NCBI RefSeq assembly: GCF_000247815.1
Contig: NC_021677.1
Span: 6,750,127-6,814,126 of the forward strand
DNA from: Ficedula albicollis
Taxonomy: Eukaryota; Chordata; Aves; Passeriformes; Muscicapidae
Direction: 5' to 3'
DNA: 64,000 bases
The notes below the pieces were generated by a model, which ran no database searches, was not told the DNA's origin, and saw nothing but the letters and a program-made list of their open reading frames with translations. This document shows, one piece after another, positions 1 to 12,780 of this stretch (position 1 is its first letter; the number at the start of each line of letters is the position of its first letter). The translations under genes and the position numbers were made by a program.

Positions 1-610
1 TCAGCAGCTCCGAGGACAGATTCGGCAGCTCCGAGGACAGATTCGGCAGCTCCGAGGGCAGATTCGGCAGCTCCGAGGACGGGCTCCACAGCTTGGAGAG
101 CAGATTCGGCACTCCGAGGGCAGATTCGGCAGCTCCGAGGGCAGATTCAGCAGCTCCGAGGGCAGATTCAGCAGCTCCGAGGGCAGATTCGGCACTCCGA
201 GGGCAGATTCAGCAGCTCCGAGGACAGATTCCGCAGTTCCGAGCGCTGATTCAGCAGCTCCGAGGACAGATTCGGCAGCTCCGAGGACAGATTCGGCAGC
301 TCCGAGGGCAGATTCGGCAGCTCCGAGGACGGGCTCCACAGCTTGGAGACAGATTCCGCAGTTCCGAGCGCTGATTCAGCAGCTCCGAGGACAGATTCGG
401 CAGCTCCGAGGACAGATTCGGCAGCTCCGAGGGCAGATTCGGCAGCTCCGAGGGCAGATTCGGCACTCCGAGGGCAGATTCAGCAGCTCCGAGGACAGAT
501 TCCGCAGTTCCGAGCGCTGATTCAGCAGCTCCGAGGACAGATTCGGCAGCTCCGAGGACAGATTCGGCAGCTCCGAGGGCAGATTCGGCAGCTCCGAGGA
601 CGGGCTCCAC
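1..610. repeat. GC-rich 21-bp minisatellite with higher-order structure
   Basis: Tandem units of about 21 bp built on cagattcggcagctccgagg. Recurrent variants include a 20-bp unit that lacks one base pair of the cag, a unit with attccgcagttccgagcgctg, and a punctuating unit gacgggctccac. The punctuating unit recurs at about 78, 328 and 599, so a block of roughly 250-271 bp is itself repeated and the two blocks differ by about one unit. The array continues past the left edge of the window and ends about 90 bp before the FBXO3 start codon. Long open frames through it on both strands are only consequences of a 21-bp period that is divisible by three. Confidence 0.95.
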
Positions 611-830
611 GGAGGCCGCGGCCGCGCCGCCCCCGGCAGGCGAGGCTCCGGCGGCGCGGAGGGAGGTGCGATGGGCGGCGCGTCCCGCGGAAGTCTCGCA
701 AGATGGCGGCGCCCCCGGACATGGAGCTTTCGCCAGCCCTCAGCCTGGAGCTGCTCCCCACCGACCCGCTGCTGCTCATCCTCAGCTTCCTCGACTACCG
801 GGATCTGGTGAGGTACGGGCGGCCTGGGGG
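600..830 (+). promoter_or_regulatory. CpG-rich FBXO3 promoter / 5' UTR with YY1-like element
   Basis: The stretch is very GC- and CpG-rich and has no obvious TATA box, as expected of a housekeeping promoter. The sequence aagatggcggc at 700-710 overlaps the FBXO3 start codon and fits the known YY1 consensus (AAnATGGCGGC), which is common just downstream of start sites of broadly expressed genes. An upstream ATG at 671 is out of frame with the FBXO3 ATG at 703. The exact transcription start cannot be seen. Confidence 0.6.
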
Positions 831-3800
831 GATAGTACGGGAGGCTCGAGGGGACGGCAGGGGCGCGGCGAGCGGAGCGCTCTCCGGGCTGTGCGGGGAA
901 AGGGTTTGCCTGGCTCTGGAGGAGGCGCTGAGGGGAGGACACGGCCTGAGCACCCTTCCCTTCCAGCAGCTGCGGGCTTTGCCCCCTTTTACCTTCATCT
1001 TTCTAACAAAATGAAATGTTCTCTTTACTGAGAAGGTGGTGAGGCCCTGGCACATGCCACCCAGACATGGCTGCCCCATGCCTGGAAGTGTCCAGGGCCA
1101 GGTTGGACGGGGTTTGGAGCAACCCGGTCCAGTGGAAGGTGTCGCTGCCTGTGGCAGGAGAACTGGTTGATCTTTAAGGTCCCTTCTAACCCAAACCATT
1201 CACTGAATCTGTTTTTCTCTCCCCAATTATGTGTTTGTACCTAAATGAAGCTCTAAGTAAATTTGTGAAGTCAGTATTTCCCCGAAGATTGTGTTTCTAC
1301 GGGCAAACAAAGGGTGGTCTTGTTGCTAGTAAATGTATTCCACCGTTTGAGGAGAACCAAACGAAACGAAATATGGTGACTTTTCAAGGTAACAAACTTG
1401 AATTAAAGTGGCAGGTGCCTTTTGGGCTTCGTGGCTAAAAGGTTGTGAGTCATACAGTGAAGATGTGAGTCTGGTTTTGAAACCTCAGCAGTCAAGTGCG
1501 AGGTTTGGCAGTGATTGAAACCACAGTGTTTAATCAAAGAGGGAGGAATAAGTGTAAGAAGAAAACAGAATATTACCAGAAATGTAGGGCTTTTGTTTTT
1601 TTTATTACCCCTAATAAATATTAGTCAAGAATGATAAGGATATCAGGGAGAATTCTGTTCGGATATCAGCAAAAAAGACATTAAGCATATGCCAGAACTA
1701 TAACATATGTTACAGTTGTTATGGTGGCCCTTAGATATTTGATCATGTGCCAACTTTCCCCTTGTTTGTGTAATTAGTGAGAATGGCTTTAATTGCACTT
1801 TTATCACGTTTGAAGCCACATGTTCCTGTGATGCTGTGGTGACTTACTCCCTTCCAGAAATTACAGGCTTGATTGATAAACACCAGTACACTAGATTTCC
1901 GCAAGGGCTTTTTGACTTCGGGATATTTCAGTTCCATACCCCCAAAAAATTTTTAAAATCCCCATGTAATGAAATTTTTGTGCAGTCAGATGTCCAGGTA
2001 TTTGTGTTTTTGAATGTGTTTGTGGGGATGTGAATGGAAAGGGTAATGTCAGGGAATACAGGATAATCACTTTGTTGAGGTTGATTTTGAGATACTAATA
2101 CAATACTAGTTTAAACAGTTTATAAAACCCCAAAAAGCAATAACTGGAACCTTGTTTGGTCCCCTCATTTGGGGTATTTAGATGTTAATCACAGCCTTTG
2201 AAGCGCACACTTGGCACTGTAGAACAAGCTAGCAGAGGAGGTGATGTTGCCACATCTAAATTGATGGTGTCTTTTCAAGACTTTCTTCAAAGTTTGTTTT
2301 TTAAACAGTGGAAAGTAAGTTTGTAATACTCAAACTGTATGGTTTCTGTGGCTTACTGTGGAAAAGATAAGGCAGAGCCTGACCATCCAGATAAAAAGGG
2401 ATTGAAATCATAGCTAGCCTGTGCTACTGGGTGCTTTCCACTGGTGGAGTGGAGTCATGCTGGAATCTCTCAGGCACTGTTTACTGTGGTGTGGGTCTGC
2501 AGGGTGACCTGCTTTATAGAAGTACTTAATTGTTGCCAGTTTCTTAAGTGTGTGGAAGAGTAGTTCATGACTTAGACAACTGTGATGATGAGCTTTAACC
2601 ATTGTAAGCACAGCTCTAAAAGGACAGCTAAATCATTTTCAAACTCTGCATTTATTTCATGAGAGTGTGATGTGTGATACAGCATTTCTCCCTGTTTGTT
2701 TTGCTGCAATCACATTTAATGATTTTATATTTATAGTTGCTGCTATTTGAATCGAAGATTAAATCAGCTATCAAGCCATGACCCACTGTGGAAAAGACAC
2801 TGCAAAAAATACTGGCTCATTACAGAGTAAGTGGGATTGTTTTAAGCTTTTTTTCCTATGAAAATGAATTTCTAAGAGATGTTGCTCAGCTGATTTTCTG
2901 TCCATCTTACATCCAAGTCATACTCTCAGCTTCTCCATAGCTGAGAAAAGCTGAGTAATGAAGGATATGAATTAGCTTTTCACCAGCTCTAAGGTTCACT
3001 ACCAGACAGAGCTCTATTCAGAGGGCACTCTGTGTAAAGCAATATTGTTTCTAAATTTTCCCCTAAGTACCCCAAATGTTTCCTAATTCTGTTCCAAGTT
3101 GCTGTTGAATAGATGCTGGAATTAATTGAGTTTGTGTAGCTTCACATGGCACAGAGTGTTCCTGGGTTAATGTTATGCCAAAATAAAAAAAAAGTTCCTG
3201 CCAAATAACAAATACTAATTCCTTGGGTTTAGAAGACTCTTCAAGCTGCCATCTGAACACATTTTCATCATGTCCCCCTAGGGAGGAGAAAACCCGACGG
3301 AATCAGGGCTGGAGAGCCATCTTCATCAGTACCTATTCTGATTTAGGAAGGTACATCCAGTATTATGCCACGCTGAAAAAAGCCTGGGATGACCTGGAGC
3401 AGTACTTGGGGCAGTGGTGTCCACGCATGATCGGCTCTTTGAAAGGTACCCTGGCACATCTGGAAGTAGCTTGGCTCACCGAGCCCTGCCTGTTATTAAG
3501 CCTCATGCTGCTTTCATGAGAGGTGTGTACCTTAATTAGCAGAGTCCTGAAAGTCAGGTAGATGTGCTCTGCCTTCCTTGCAAACACAGGCAGAGTGTTT
3601 GCCCAGTTCCTGCTGATCCACAGATTCTCTGACATCAAGGTGATATTCTTCTAGTGACTGCTCTGTCTTTATCACACTTTTAGCTTGCTATGAGCTGTTG
3701 TTTGCCATTTTATATGTGGTAGCTCCATTGGTTCGAGGACCTGCTGGTGGGATTTTATTTGTGAGGTTTTCTTAAGACCTCATTAAAACACTGTCACATG

Positions 3801-6800
3801 AAAGCAGACATTTTAATCTGAAACCAAATAAAAAGGATGTTGTTGGTTTTTATTTTTTTCTGTAGGTCTCACAGTGGTCCAGTGCTAGAATTTTTTCCTT
3901 TTTTTTACTGCCCTCCAAGATTCTATTTTCAGTTTCAATTTGTATTTTAATACTTGAAGTACTTCCAGTGTTCTGGGTCATAAATCACAGCTACTGTGAG
4001 TCTGGACTTTTCTGGTATAGGAGACAAAAAAGCTTTTACATTTTCAGCTGCATTTCAGTTTTCTGGATGAAGTTGACTTTTAGACCATGATGTCTAATTT
4101 AACCTGATCTGTGAAAATAAGAGACAACTGGTCTCTTAAGAGACAATATTAAGAGATAGATTATCTCTTTCCCATTTAAATTTTGCATTTTCTTGGTTTG
4201 CTTGGATAGTGCTGGATTCTTATGTTTTGCTGAGTATTTTTCAAGATAGAATGTGAAGCTTTTATTTATGTACAGAAAGACAAGAACAAATTTCAAATTA
4301 CCAATTTCCACTCTTACGTAATGATGGCAGATTTTAGATAAAATTTAGGCCATTTTCATATCATTTGTAAAGGATGTTGTTTCAATGAATTGTTAATTTA
4401 TGTCCTGTTAATGAAACAGATAATGAGTATGAAAAGGGTTTAAAAAATTGATTTGAACAGACCACAGAGGCCACCCCGTTGATTTTTGCTGGAAGTGAGG
4501 GTATTGGAACTCCCCTGAAGTGCATGTGGAAATGTAAGAATAGGTCTTCTCCACCGCTTTGTGTTGTTGATTTGAAAATCCCCCTTTTACAACCCATTTA
4601 TTGCTTCAGATTCCAGGTGAATGGGGGCTACAGCCAGCACTTCTGTGTCACTGATTGAACTGGAAACTGAAAGAAGTAACCCTTACAGTGATGAAAGAGT
4701 AAAATCAATACTGCCTGAGAGCTGTAACTGGGTCTCAGTTATTAGCAGTGTTGTGGGGAAAAGTTTCATTCCACTTTATTTGCTGCTTTCAGGCTTGTTG
4801 AGGTTGCACTGGACTGAGATTGCTGCTGTATTAAATAATCAATTATAGTTATCGTTTTCCTTTCAAATTTATGTGCTACTCATTGTATGCCACCCAGCAT
4901 ACAGTAAAGTCACCAGATACTGACCTGAGTCCACCTTGGTTGGATGAGGGCATTTGTAGATTCCATGCTTAGTGTTTGAAATACCTGAACTGTCCTTTCT
5001 TTTCCAGAGAGTGTGAGGGAGGAAGATCTGGATGCTGTGGAAGCACAAATCCACTGCAAACTGCCCGATGACTATCGGTGTTCATTCCGTATCCATAATG
5101 GACAGAAGTTGGTTGTTCCAGGGTAAGGACTGAAAACTACTTACCAAGTATTAATTCCTTTTGTATTTCTTAGACACTTCACTTATTAAAAGGTGAAATG
5201 TTCCTGAACAGGATAAATGAAGCATTTAAATGTATTATGACTGAGTCACCGCTTAAGTGATGCTTCCAGAATTGGCTGTCTTCTAATTTTGGAAGTAATT
5301 GGAAGTCCAGTGTGGTTTTCTAATTGCTCAAATTACTCTTACATTTCCCCTTTTCCTAGCGAGAACCCTTGTCAATTTTTTGCAACAACTCTAAACTTCC
5401 AGCTGTTAGACCTTTAATCATAGCACAGCACTCCCCTGAAGTTTGGCTTTATATTACAGAAGTAAATTAGCTCCTTGCACTCCTCAGGCTTCATACTTTC
5501 ATAATTCTTTTATTCTTTGAAATTATTAGGGAATGACTTAAAACCAGTTAGTCATACTAAGGTAGAATCAAATTTTCAGTTCTGCAAATTAAGTTTTCTC
5601 AGTGGAAGATTTTACTATTTTATGTAGTTTCTGCAGTGAAAAACTCCCTTTTACATTAAGAAGAGAAGGATGATGACCAAAGTTTCTGATATTTCCACTG
5701 TAGAAAAATTAGGTGTTTGAAGCACCTGATGAAGTGCTGCAAACATAAGCAAAGGATGGAAAACTACAGCAAATCTTCGCAATGTCTGTAGGGAGGAATG
5801 CACTCATATTGTTCTGCCAAAACCTTCACTCATAACAAAGGTGCAGCTTTCTCCAATTTGAGTGTTTTATGTGCAGAAGGGATATAGGAAACTGCTTTAT
5901 GAAACCATAAGGGTGATTTCTAGTTCTGTTTTCCAGGAGAGACTTTAAAAATTCTTAGAGGGGAGATAAGTGCCCTAGTTCTATAGATTTCAAATGGTGC
6001 CCTGCAGGTTATGTGCTTCCTCTCTTCCCACTGTTTCACTCCCAGGAAGCCTCTACTGTAATGATGTGGCTATGGAGGGGCTGCAGGAGCAGACAGAAGG
6101 CTCTGGGGAAGTCTTCCAGCTTGGAGAAAGGCTGCCAGGGGAAGGTGGGGGTCCCACTGGTGGGGGATGAATACTGGGAAGATCAAGGGTAGGCAGTGGA
6201 AGTTTGTGTTAGATCAGAAACAGAAACAATGTGGGACTTGTCCTTGTCAGACGCTTCAGGTTTCTGTGTTAGGAAGTTTGCACTGCTTCTGTAAAACGTG
6301 CTAATTCCAGGCCAGACTTCCTAAGGAGAAAGAGAAATGGAACCTGTTGCTCAGGATGGGATCAGCTTTTAGCATGCTGACATGTGGCAGCTTGCACTTG
6401 AGTCACTGCTTTCATAACACCGGTGGGAGCTCAGCATCTGCAGGAATTTACATCTCATTTGCCTTTCCCTGGTGTTCCCAGCTAGCAGTGTGGGTGTGGA
6501 GTGTACACTCAGGTTTGGGTGATGCTTCTGCAAAGCTAGAACTAATAACCTAGTTCAACATACGGATATTCAGCCTGGATTTCACCTCAGTCTAGTGTGC
6601 ATCTAGAGCATTGAAAGAAGCAGTTTCCAAAAGATTACAAGCCAGCTCTGCCTTGTGAGTGATGTCTCCTGTTCATATTCCCTGTTTTTGTTCCCAGCCT
6701 GATGGGAAGCATGGCCCTGTCGAACCACTACCGCTCCGAAGATCTGCTGGACATTGACACGGCAGCTGGTGGCTTCCAGCAGAGGCTGGGGCTCAAGCAG

Positions 6801-9800
6801 TGCCTGCCCCTGACCTTCTGCATCCACACTGGCCTCAGTCAGTACATGGCCCTGGAGAGTGTGGAGGGACGGAATAAATACGAGATCTTCTATCAGTGTC
6901 CAGTAAGGAAGATGTGTCTCTATTTCCTTATGTACTTCTGTGCTGGGTAGTGCAGGAGCCTTAGTGGGAAGTTGAAGCTGTAAATTCAGTGGTCATGGGA
7001 GCACTCATGGGGACAGGCATGTGAGTTTTACATGTCTGAGGATCTGACTGGGACTAAAATGATGTGTCAAGGAGCCAGATTTCAGGTTTAGTGAATATAG
7101 GGGAAGTGTTCCCTGTGTATTTCAAATTTTAACCTTGAAAGTCCAGTGCTCTCCAATATATCCTTAAACTTCTTTCCCTTTCAGGACCAAATGGCTCGCA
7201 ATCCATCTGCTATTGTTATGTTCATTACAGGTAACACTTTAGATTAAATAAAATAGTCATTGTGGGGTTATCCAAAATATTTAGAAATATTCCACTTGGC
7301 TTAATCTTGGCTTACCATGGGGTGGAGGGGAAGTTCCATACACAGCATTTCTCTTGGCATTTTGAAGGTGGCAGGTAAATAAATCCACTTCCTCCATTCA
7401 GAGCTACTTTATACAAGGTTTGCATTTTGTGGATTAGCAGTAGAAAGGAGGATAATAAACTTGGAGTCCCTTAGAATTTCATAAGATCAAAGGACAGCAC
7501 ACACAGCTCATGCTCCAAGGAAGAAGTGGTAAGTACACTTAATCTAACAGGAGTGGGAGTACTTGATAACACATCAGGGAAGGCAAGGATAATAATTTCT
7601 TGATAGGTCAGCTTCAATCCAGTTCTGAATCACTAATATTGACAAACAGTTGAACTCTCTACTTTTCTATTGAACTCTATATTGCTATGCTTGGAAGATT
7701 TATGTCTGAGAAATTCTTGTGCAGAGAGCTGGTATGTGAAACTCTCTTCTTTGAGAATTAAATGCGACAGCTTGAGTGTCTGCTTAGCAATCAAGCTGTT
7801 CCAAAATAATGGCTGTGGGTGTATGAAAAGCTCTTCTCCAATAATGGCTGCAAGTGTATAAAACCCAAGAAAGACATACAGCCTTAGTCTTCTGAGGTTG
7901 TAGAGGAGTGCAGAGTGTGTGTCTGATTTATCCCTCTTTTAAAGGAGAGGAAATTCTGCAGTGCTCCTTAGGAGCTTTCCATATGGAATCCAAGTGACGA
8001 GACACCACTGAAGACCCTGATTATAATGTTAAATGCTTAACTAAGAGGTTTTTTGTTGGCTATGTCATTTCTGGAGGATGCACCCTGAACTCCGTAGTTC
8101 TTAATTGGTTTCTCCAAATTATCCTTGTTGGTAGAATGATATGGACTATTGGCTGACTCATCTCAGGAAGCCCGAGAGTTTTTTATAAAAATAATCAAAG
8201 CTTTAAACTTTTTCCTTGAAGTATTCATTGTAATGTGCTTAGTGATAAATTTGCCTATCCTTAGGAATGCTTTTCTTGCTTGGCATCTAGGTACATCTTA
8301 CTTGGAATGGTTTACATCCTATGTAAACAAAGTTGTCACTGGAGGTTATCCTATCATCAGAGACCAAATTTTCAGGTATTGTGACTGGGATTTGTAACCT
8401 CAGTGCCAGGTTTTGGTGCTGCTTCTATGCATGCTTGCCTCTCCTCAAGTAGTTTTGGGTATCTGATACAACAGCTGGTGGTGGGGAGAAGAGAAAGCCC
8501 ATGGAACTACTGAAAATAAACATGTAAACCAGAATGCTTAAAGCAACTTTATTTTTTTAACCAGAATCTTCAGAGCTTGTAACTTTGCATTAATGCAACC
8601 AGAATTTTGCATTATAAGGGATCTGAAGTTTAGCAAACATCATGATATCTGTTCTGTGTGCCATGAGTGTGTTTTTGCTGCAGGAGTTTTCAGAGTTACT
8701 AGAAACCCAAATGTTTCAGCTAATTGGTCTCTTGATATGTAAATAAGCAGGAGTTGTTCTGGTGTTTGAATCTTCATGTACTTGCAATTTCTTCTAAATA
8801 CAATCATGAACCTTAATTCTGTCAAACTGGGATGCTGTAGAACCTTGGATCTGTAAATAAATTTGCTACTAGAGTTTCTAGGTTGGTTTTTTTTAATATA
8901 ACGACACATCTCTATTTAAATAAGTGTTTTATCAATATTAATTATTAATAATAATAATTAACCACTTTGTGTTTAGTTTTCTGTATTGAATGTACAGAGC
9001 TGCCTGCAGAGTTAATGCTCTCCTCTTTATAGGTATGTGCATGATAAAGATTGTGTTGCTACCACAGAAGATATCACTGTGTCTGTGTCCACCTCTTTTC
9101 TACCTGAACTCAGCTCTGTACATCCACCACATTATTTCTTCACTTACAGAATCAGGTAGAAATAACTGAATTAATTCTTACAATGCACGATAGACCTGTG
9201 GAATGTTCAACGCAGATTTATGCACAGCATTCAGAAATGTTCTGAAATGAACAGGAGGTGCACAACATGCTGTGCTTTTTAATAAAATATTCCTAATCAT
9301 TACTTGGTCAGGTACACAAAGTACCAGTCAAATTGGTAATTGCTAAAATACAGTGATGGGTGGGGGAAAAAAGTTACAAGCAGCTCTTATGATTTAGAAA
9401 AAGGTAAAAGACATGCATGGAGATGGATCCTGCCAACTGATTTGGGTCACCTTAGCAGGTGTTTTCTTTTCCCAGTCTGCTTGTTGATCCCAAGGACACT
9501 AAAGCATTTCTTGAAAGCAATGTATTAAGTATGTTCTTTGGCTTCTAGAATTGAAATGTCCAAAGATGCCCTTCCTGAGAATATCTGTCAGCTGGAAAGT
9601 CGATACTGGAGAATAACAAATGCCAAAGGTGATGTGGAAGAAGTTCAAGGTCCTGGAGTAGTTGGTACGTGAAAAATTACTGGAGAGAGTAGTTAATGTT
9701 CTTGTTATTAAAATTCTGTTATTTCCTGTTCGTTGGGTTGTGAGTTTGTATTAAAATGAGAGAAAAAGAGATGTGTCTGTCTATTTTGGCTTTCAAGTTG

Positions 9801-10194
9801 TTTTGTAAGGGGTGTCTGAAGCATCCTGCTACTTAACCCCTCTCCAGTTTTTGTTATTGTCAATAATTGCTGAGAATCAATTTATGCATCCACTGAAATA
9901 CAAATTGATCTGCTTGAGTCTGATGTGGAGTGCAAGTCTTTCAGCAACTGCTAAATGGTAGTTCTCCATCAGTCCTTACTCTTTTGATGTAATGTTTTAC
10001 CCACAGGAGAATTCCCGGTTATCAGCCCTGGGAAGGTCTATGAGTACACCAGCTGTACCACGTTTACCACAACCTCTGGGTACATGGAGGGCTACTACAC
10101 CTTCCACTGCCTCTCCAACAAGGACAGATTCTTTAATGTCACAATCCCTAGGTTTCATATGGTGTGTCCAACCTTCAAGGTGTCTACAGCATGA
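703..10194 (+). CDS. FBXO3: F-box only protein 3, ten joined exons, 413 codons to an in-frame TGA
   Basis: Substrate-recognition subunit of an SCF (SKP1-CUL1-F-box) ubiquitin ligase acting in nucleus and cytoplasm. Exons that join in frame with GT/AG borders: 703-812, 2737-2826, 3282-3445, 5008-5122, 6698-6902, 7185-7230, 8291-8375, 9033-9155, 9549-9664 and 10007-10197. The F-box occupies about residues 10-55 (LPTDPLLLILSFLDYRDL). A SUKH/SMI1-KNR4-like region lies at about 118-250 (EEDLDAVEAQ, LPDDYRC, GSMALSNHYRSEDLLD). An ApaG domain lies at about 278-408 (SFLPELSSVHPPHYFFTYRIRIEMS, split here as SFLPELSS and HPPHYFFTYRIRIEMS; TSGYMEGYYTF). Similarity to remembered human FBXO3 is high throughout. 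The frame closes at TGA 10192-10194, just after the ApaG domain; human isoform 1 continues with an acidic, then basic tail to 471 residues. The start at 703 gives MAAPPDMEL, similar to the human MAAMETE start. Confidence 0.95.
1028..1212 (+). mobile_element. CR1 LINE 3'-end fragment
   Basis: Contains the familiar CR1 3' motifs in order: gctgccccatgcctggaagtg, tccagggccaggttggac, tttggagcaacc, and ggtcccttctaacccaaacc followed by attcactgaat. The piece is truncated at its 5' side and lies in FBXO3 intron 1. CR1 elements are the main LINE of birds and commonly survive as short 3' fragments. Confidence 0.85.
10192..10194 (+). other. FBXO3: In-frame TGA three bases before the last FBXO3 splice donor
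   Basis: Reading exon 10 in the conserved frame gives CPTFKVSTA, then TGA, then ACG and the donor gtaagc at 10198. A C-to-T change in a CpG (CGA to TGA) would explain it, because the related human protein has Arg at this position (VSIAR, from memory). An alternative donor at 10180 (aag|gtgtct) would also join exon 11 in phase 0 and skip the stop, but it fits the donor consensus poorly. Confidence 0.75.
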
Positions 10195-10942
10195 ACGGTA
10201 AGCAAAGGTGCAGTTGGCTAAAACAAACCCCAAAATTATAAAAATTACAAAAATGACAGTGCTGAATAGCATATTCATATTGCTGATTCCATACAAAACA
10301 TGCCCCATGATTTAGAGCTCCTCAGTGGTGCCTGTAGACATGGCATTGCGTGAGCTGCTTGGGTTTCAGAGCTCCCTCCTTGGTGGGAGCACACTCATTA
10401 ATTTTAGCCATAATAATGTATCTGCTCTATTCAGACATGCTCCGGTTAGTGACAGTTTAAAAACTGTAGAGTCTGTGATGTGCATTAGTTCTTGCTGAAA
10501 GTGCATTTCATAAAGTCACTTAATGACTTTGCAAAATCACCAAGATACTTCACTTGCTGTTAATTATAATGTAGTTTTAGTTTGGAGATTGTGGGTTAAT
10601 TATGTCATTTTTCCCTTTTCTTTGACACATTTAGAGAAGAGCTCTTGATTAATTTTATCCCCAGTTTTTGTGCAAGCAGTGAGGAGCTGTGAGCTTTCCT
10701 CAGGCAGCTACTTGCACACTATGATAGGCTTATCCCAGGATTTCAGACACTCGTTCCCAGTGGCTCCAACAGTAGGTGCCAGCAGATGTCGTGCTTTTAA
10801 CAGGAAATGACATCTTGCTCACATTTTTGGGAGTTGTAACTGCCTTCCTGTCTAACTTCCTTCTAACTAGGCAGTTGTTAGTGCTTCTTACAATTTACTG
10901 GAAGAGAAGATTTTAATTAAACCTGGGTGTGTTTTCTATTAG

Positions 10943-11008
10943 GCAACAAATCCTAATGAATCTGCAGTGGATGAAGACCAAGATTCCACAGGCACTGATG
11001 ACTCCTGA
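10943..11008 (+). other. FBXO3: Candidate last FBXO3 coding exon encoding a short acidic tail
   Basis: The acceptor ttctattag is followed by 21 codons and a TGA (11006-11008), in the same phase as the end of exon 10. The peptide is ATNPNESAVDEDQDSTGTDD plus S, an acidic tail like, but much shorter than, the Glu/Asp-rich tail of mammalian FBXO3. It is translated only if the TGA at 10192 is absent in other alleles, is a base error, or is bypassed by splicing at 10180. Otherwise it is 3' UTR. Confidence 0.6.
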
Positions 11009-11400
11009 GATCCACGTAGAGTATTGGACATTGCTGCACCCTCTGGATGCTGCAGCTGGATTTTCTCCCAAACAAACTGTTTGCATAAGCTGAATTCTTT
11101 GGGGCTAGTGCATAGGAACATTTCTGACTGTTGTAAATGAACTCTGTTGCACATCAGGACAACTAGCATGAATGTTGGTGCCAGTTCTCATATTCATTAG
11201 AGTATAAGTTATATTTTCCTGATTTGGAAGCAGGGGAAGAGGGAAGAAAATGGGGAGGGAGAGGAAGAAGAATGTGTTCACTATTTTCTGAGGTGTCGGA
11301 CAGCTTGATAGTCCAAGGTACTCATATCTTACATTTTTAAAGTATTGCCTACTTATCATCATACTGCAAATGTGGTGTGTGGATTTGGTTTATACAAAGC

Positions 11401-11406
11401 ATTAAA
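11401..11406 (+). terminator. Possible proximal FBXO3 polyadenylation signal (ATTAAA)
   Basis: ATTAAA is the commonest variant of AATAAA and is followed within 20 bases by the T/G-rich sequence tgtatcctgttgtccttt. It is about 390 bases after the exon 11 stop. Confidence 0.35.
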
Positions 11407-11844
11407 AGGGTGTATCCTGTTGTCCTTTCTCGCCAGCTTCTGCTCTGGATATCTGCTGCTAAGAATGAAACTTGCAGTTTGGTCTGAATGTCCCATTTGG
11501 GTGAGATTAGGTGCTGTTATGCTATTTTTTCTTTTAATTAACACAGTAACAGCAAAAAATTCCGGTCATCAAAATGTACGAATTAGGAGTGAAACTGGCC
11601 TTATTTTTAGACAATCTCTTGTCAGATGGATTTTATGCTAAGTGACTGACTCTGAGAATGCCTCTGGGAATGTAGTGTCCATGCATAATCTGCCACTCGT
11701 TAACTAAGGAATTTCTCAATGACTACAGAGTATGGATTTGTAAATATGTTCTGAGGGGTTTTTCCCTGTTACATGATGTTTGCTGTTGTCATAGGTGACA
11801 AATTTATGTTATGTATCATGTTTTCCTGAGCCCTGGATGGATTT

Positions 11845-12638
<794 letters not shown>

Positions 12639-12733
12639 AAAAGGAGGCTGGCAGAACAGCAGACGACTAGAAAATTTATATTTAAGAAAGTATCTGTTTG
12701 CTTTATCATTTTTATTTTGTTTCTGTTGTCATT

Positions 12734-12739
12734 AATAAA
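12734..12739 (+). terminator. Possible distal FBXO3 polyadenylation signal (AATAAA)
   Basis: The canonical hexamer occurs in attaataaacaattt, followed by tgcctcttttgttctc as a possible U-rich downstream element. Whether the transcript reaches it depends on the reality of the poly-C tract upstream. Confidence 0.35.
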
Positions 12740-12780
12740 CAATTTAACTGCCTCTTTTGTTCTCAAGTGCTACATGGGAC

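Larger units (their letters stand above)
813..10942 (+). other. FBXO3 introns (ten)
   Basis: Intervals are 813-2736, 2827-3281, 3446-5007, 5123-6697, 6903-7184, 7231-8290, 8376-9032, 9156-9548, 9665-10006 and 10198-10942. Apart from the CR1-like piece at 1028-1212 and AT-rich simple sequence near 8940-8960, I see no second gene, RNA gene or conserved block in them. Short open frames here lack coding character. Confidence 0.8.

Noticed and set aside
1..942. Repetitive proteins of the LGAAESV or LPNLPSE type on both strands
   Set aside because: A 21-bp repeat lacking stops is open in several frames; this is the minisatellite.
11345..11641. 98-codon frame with hydrophobic stretches in the FBXO3 3' region
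   Set aside because: No homology recognised, weak context and AT-rich UTR composition.
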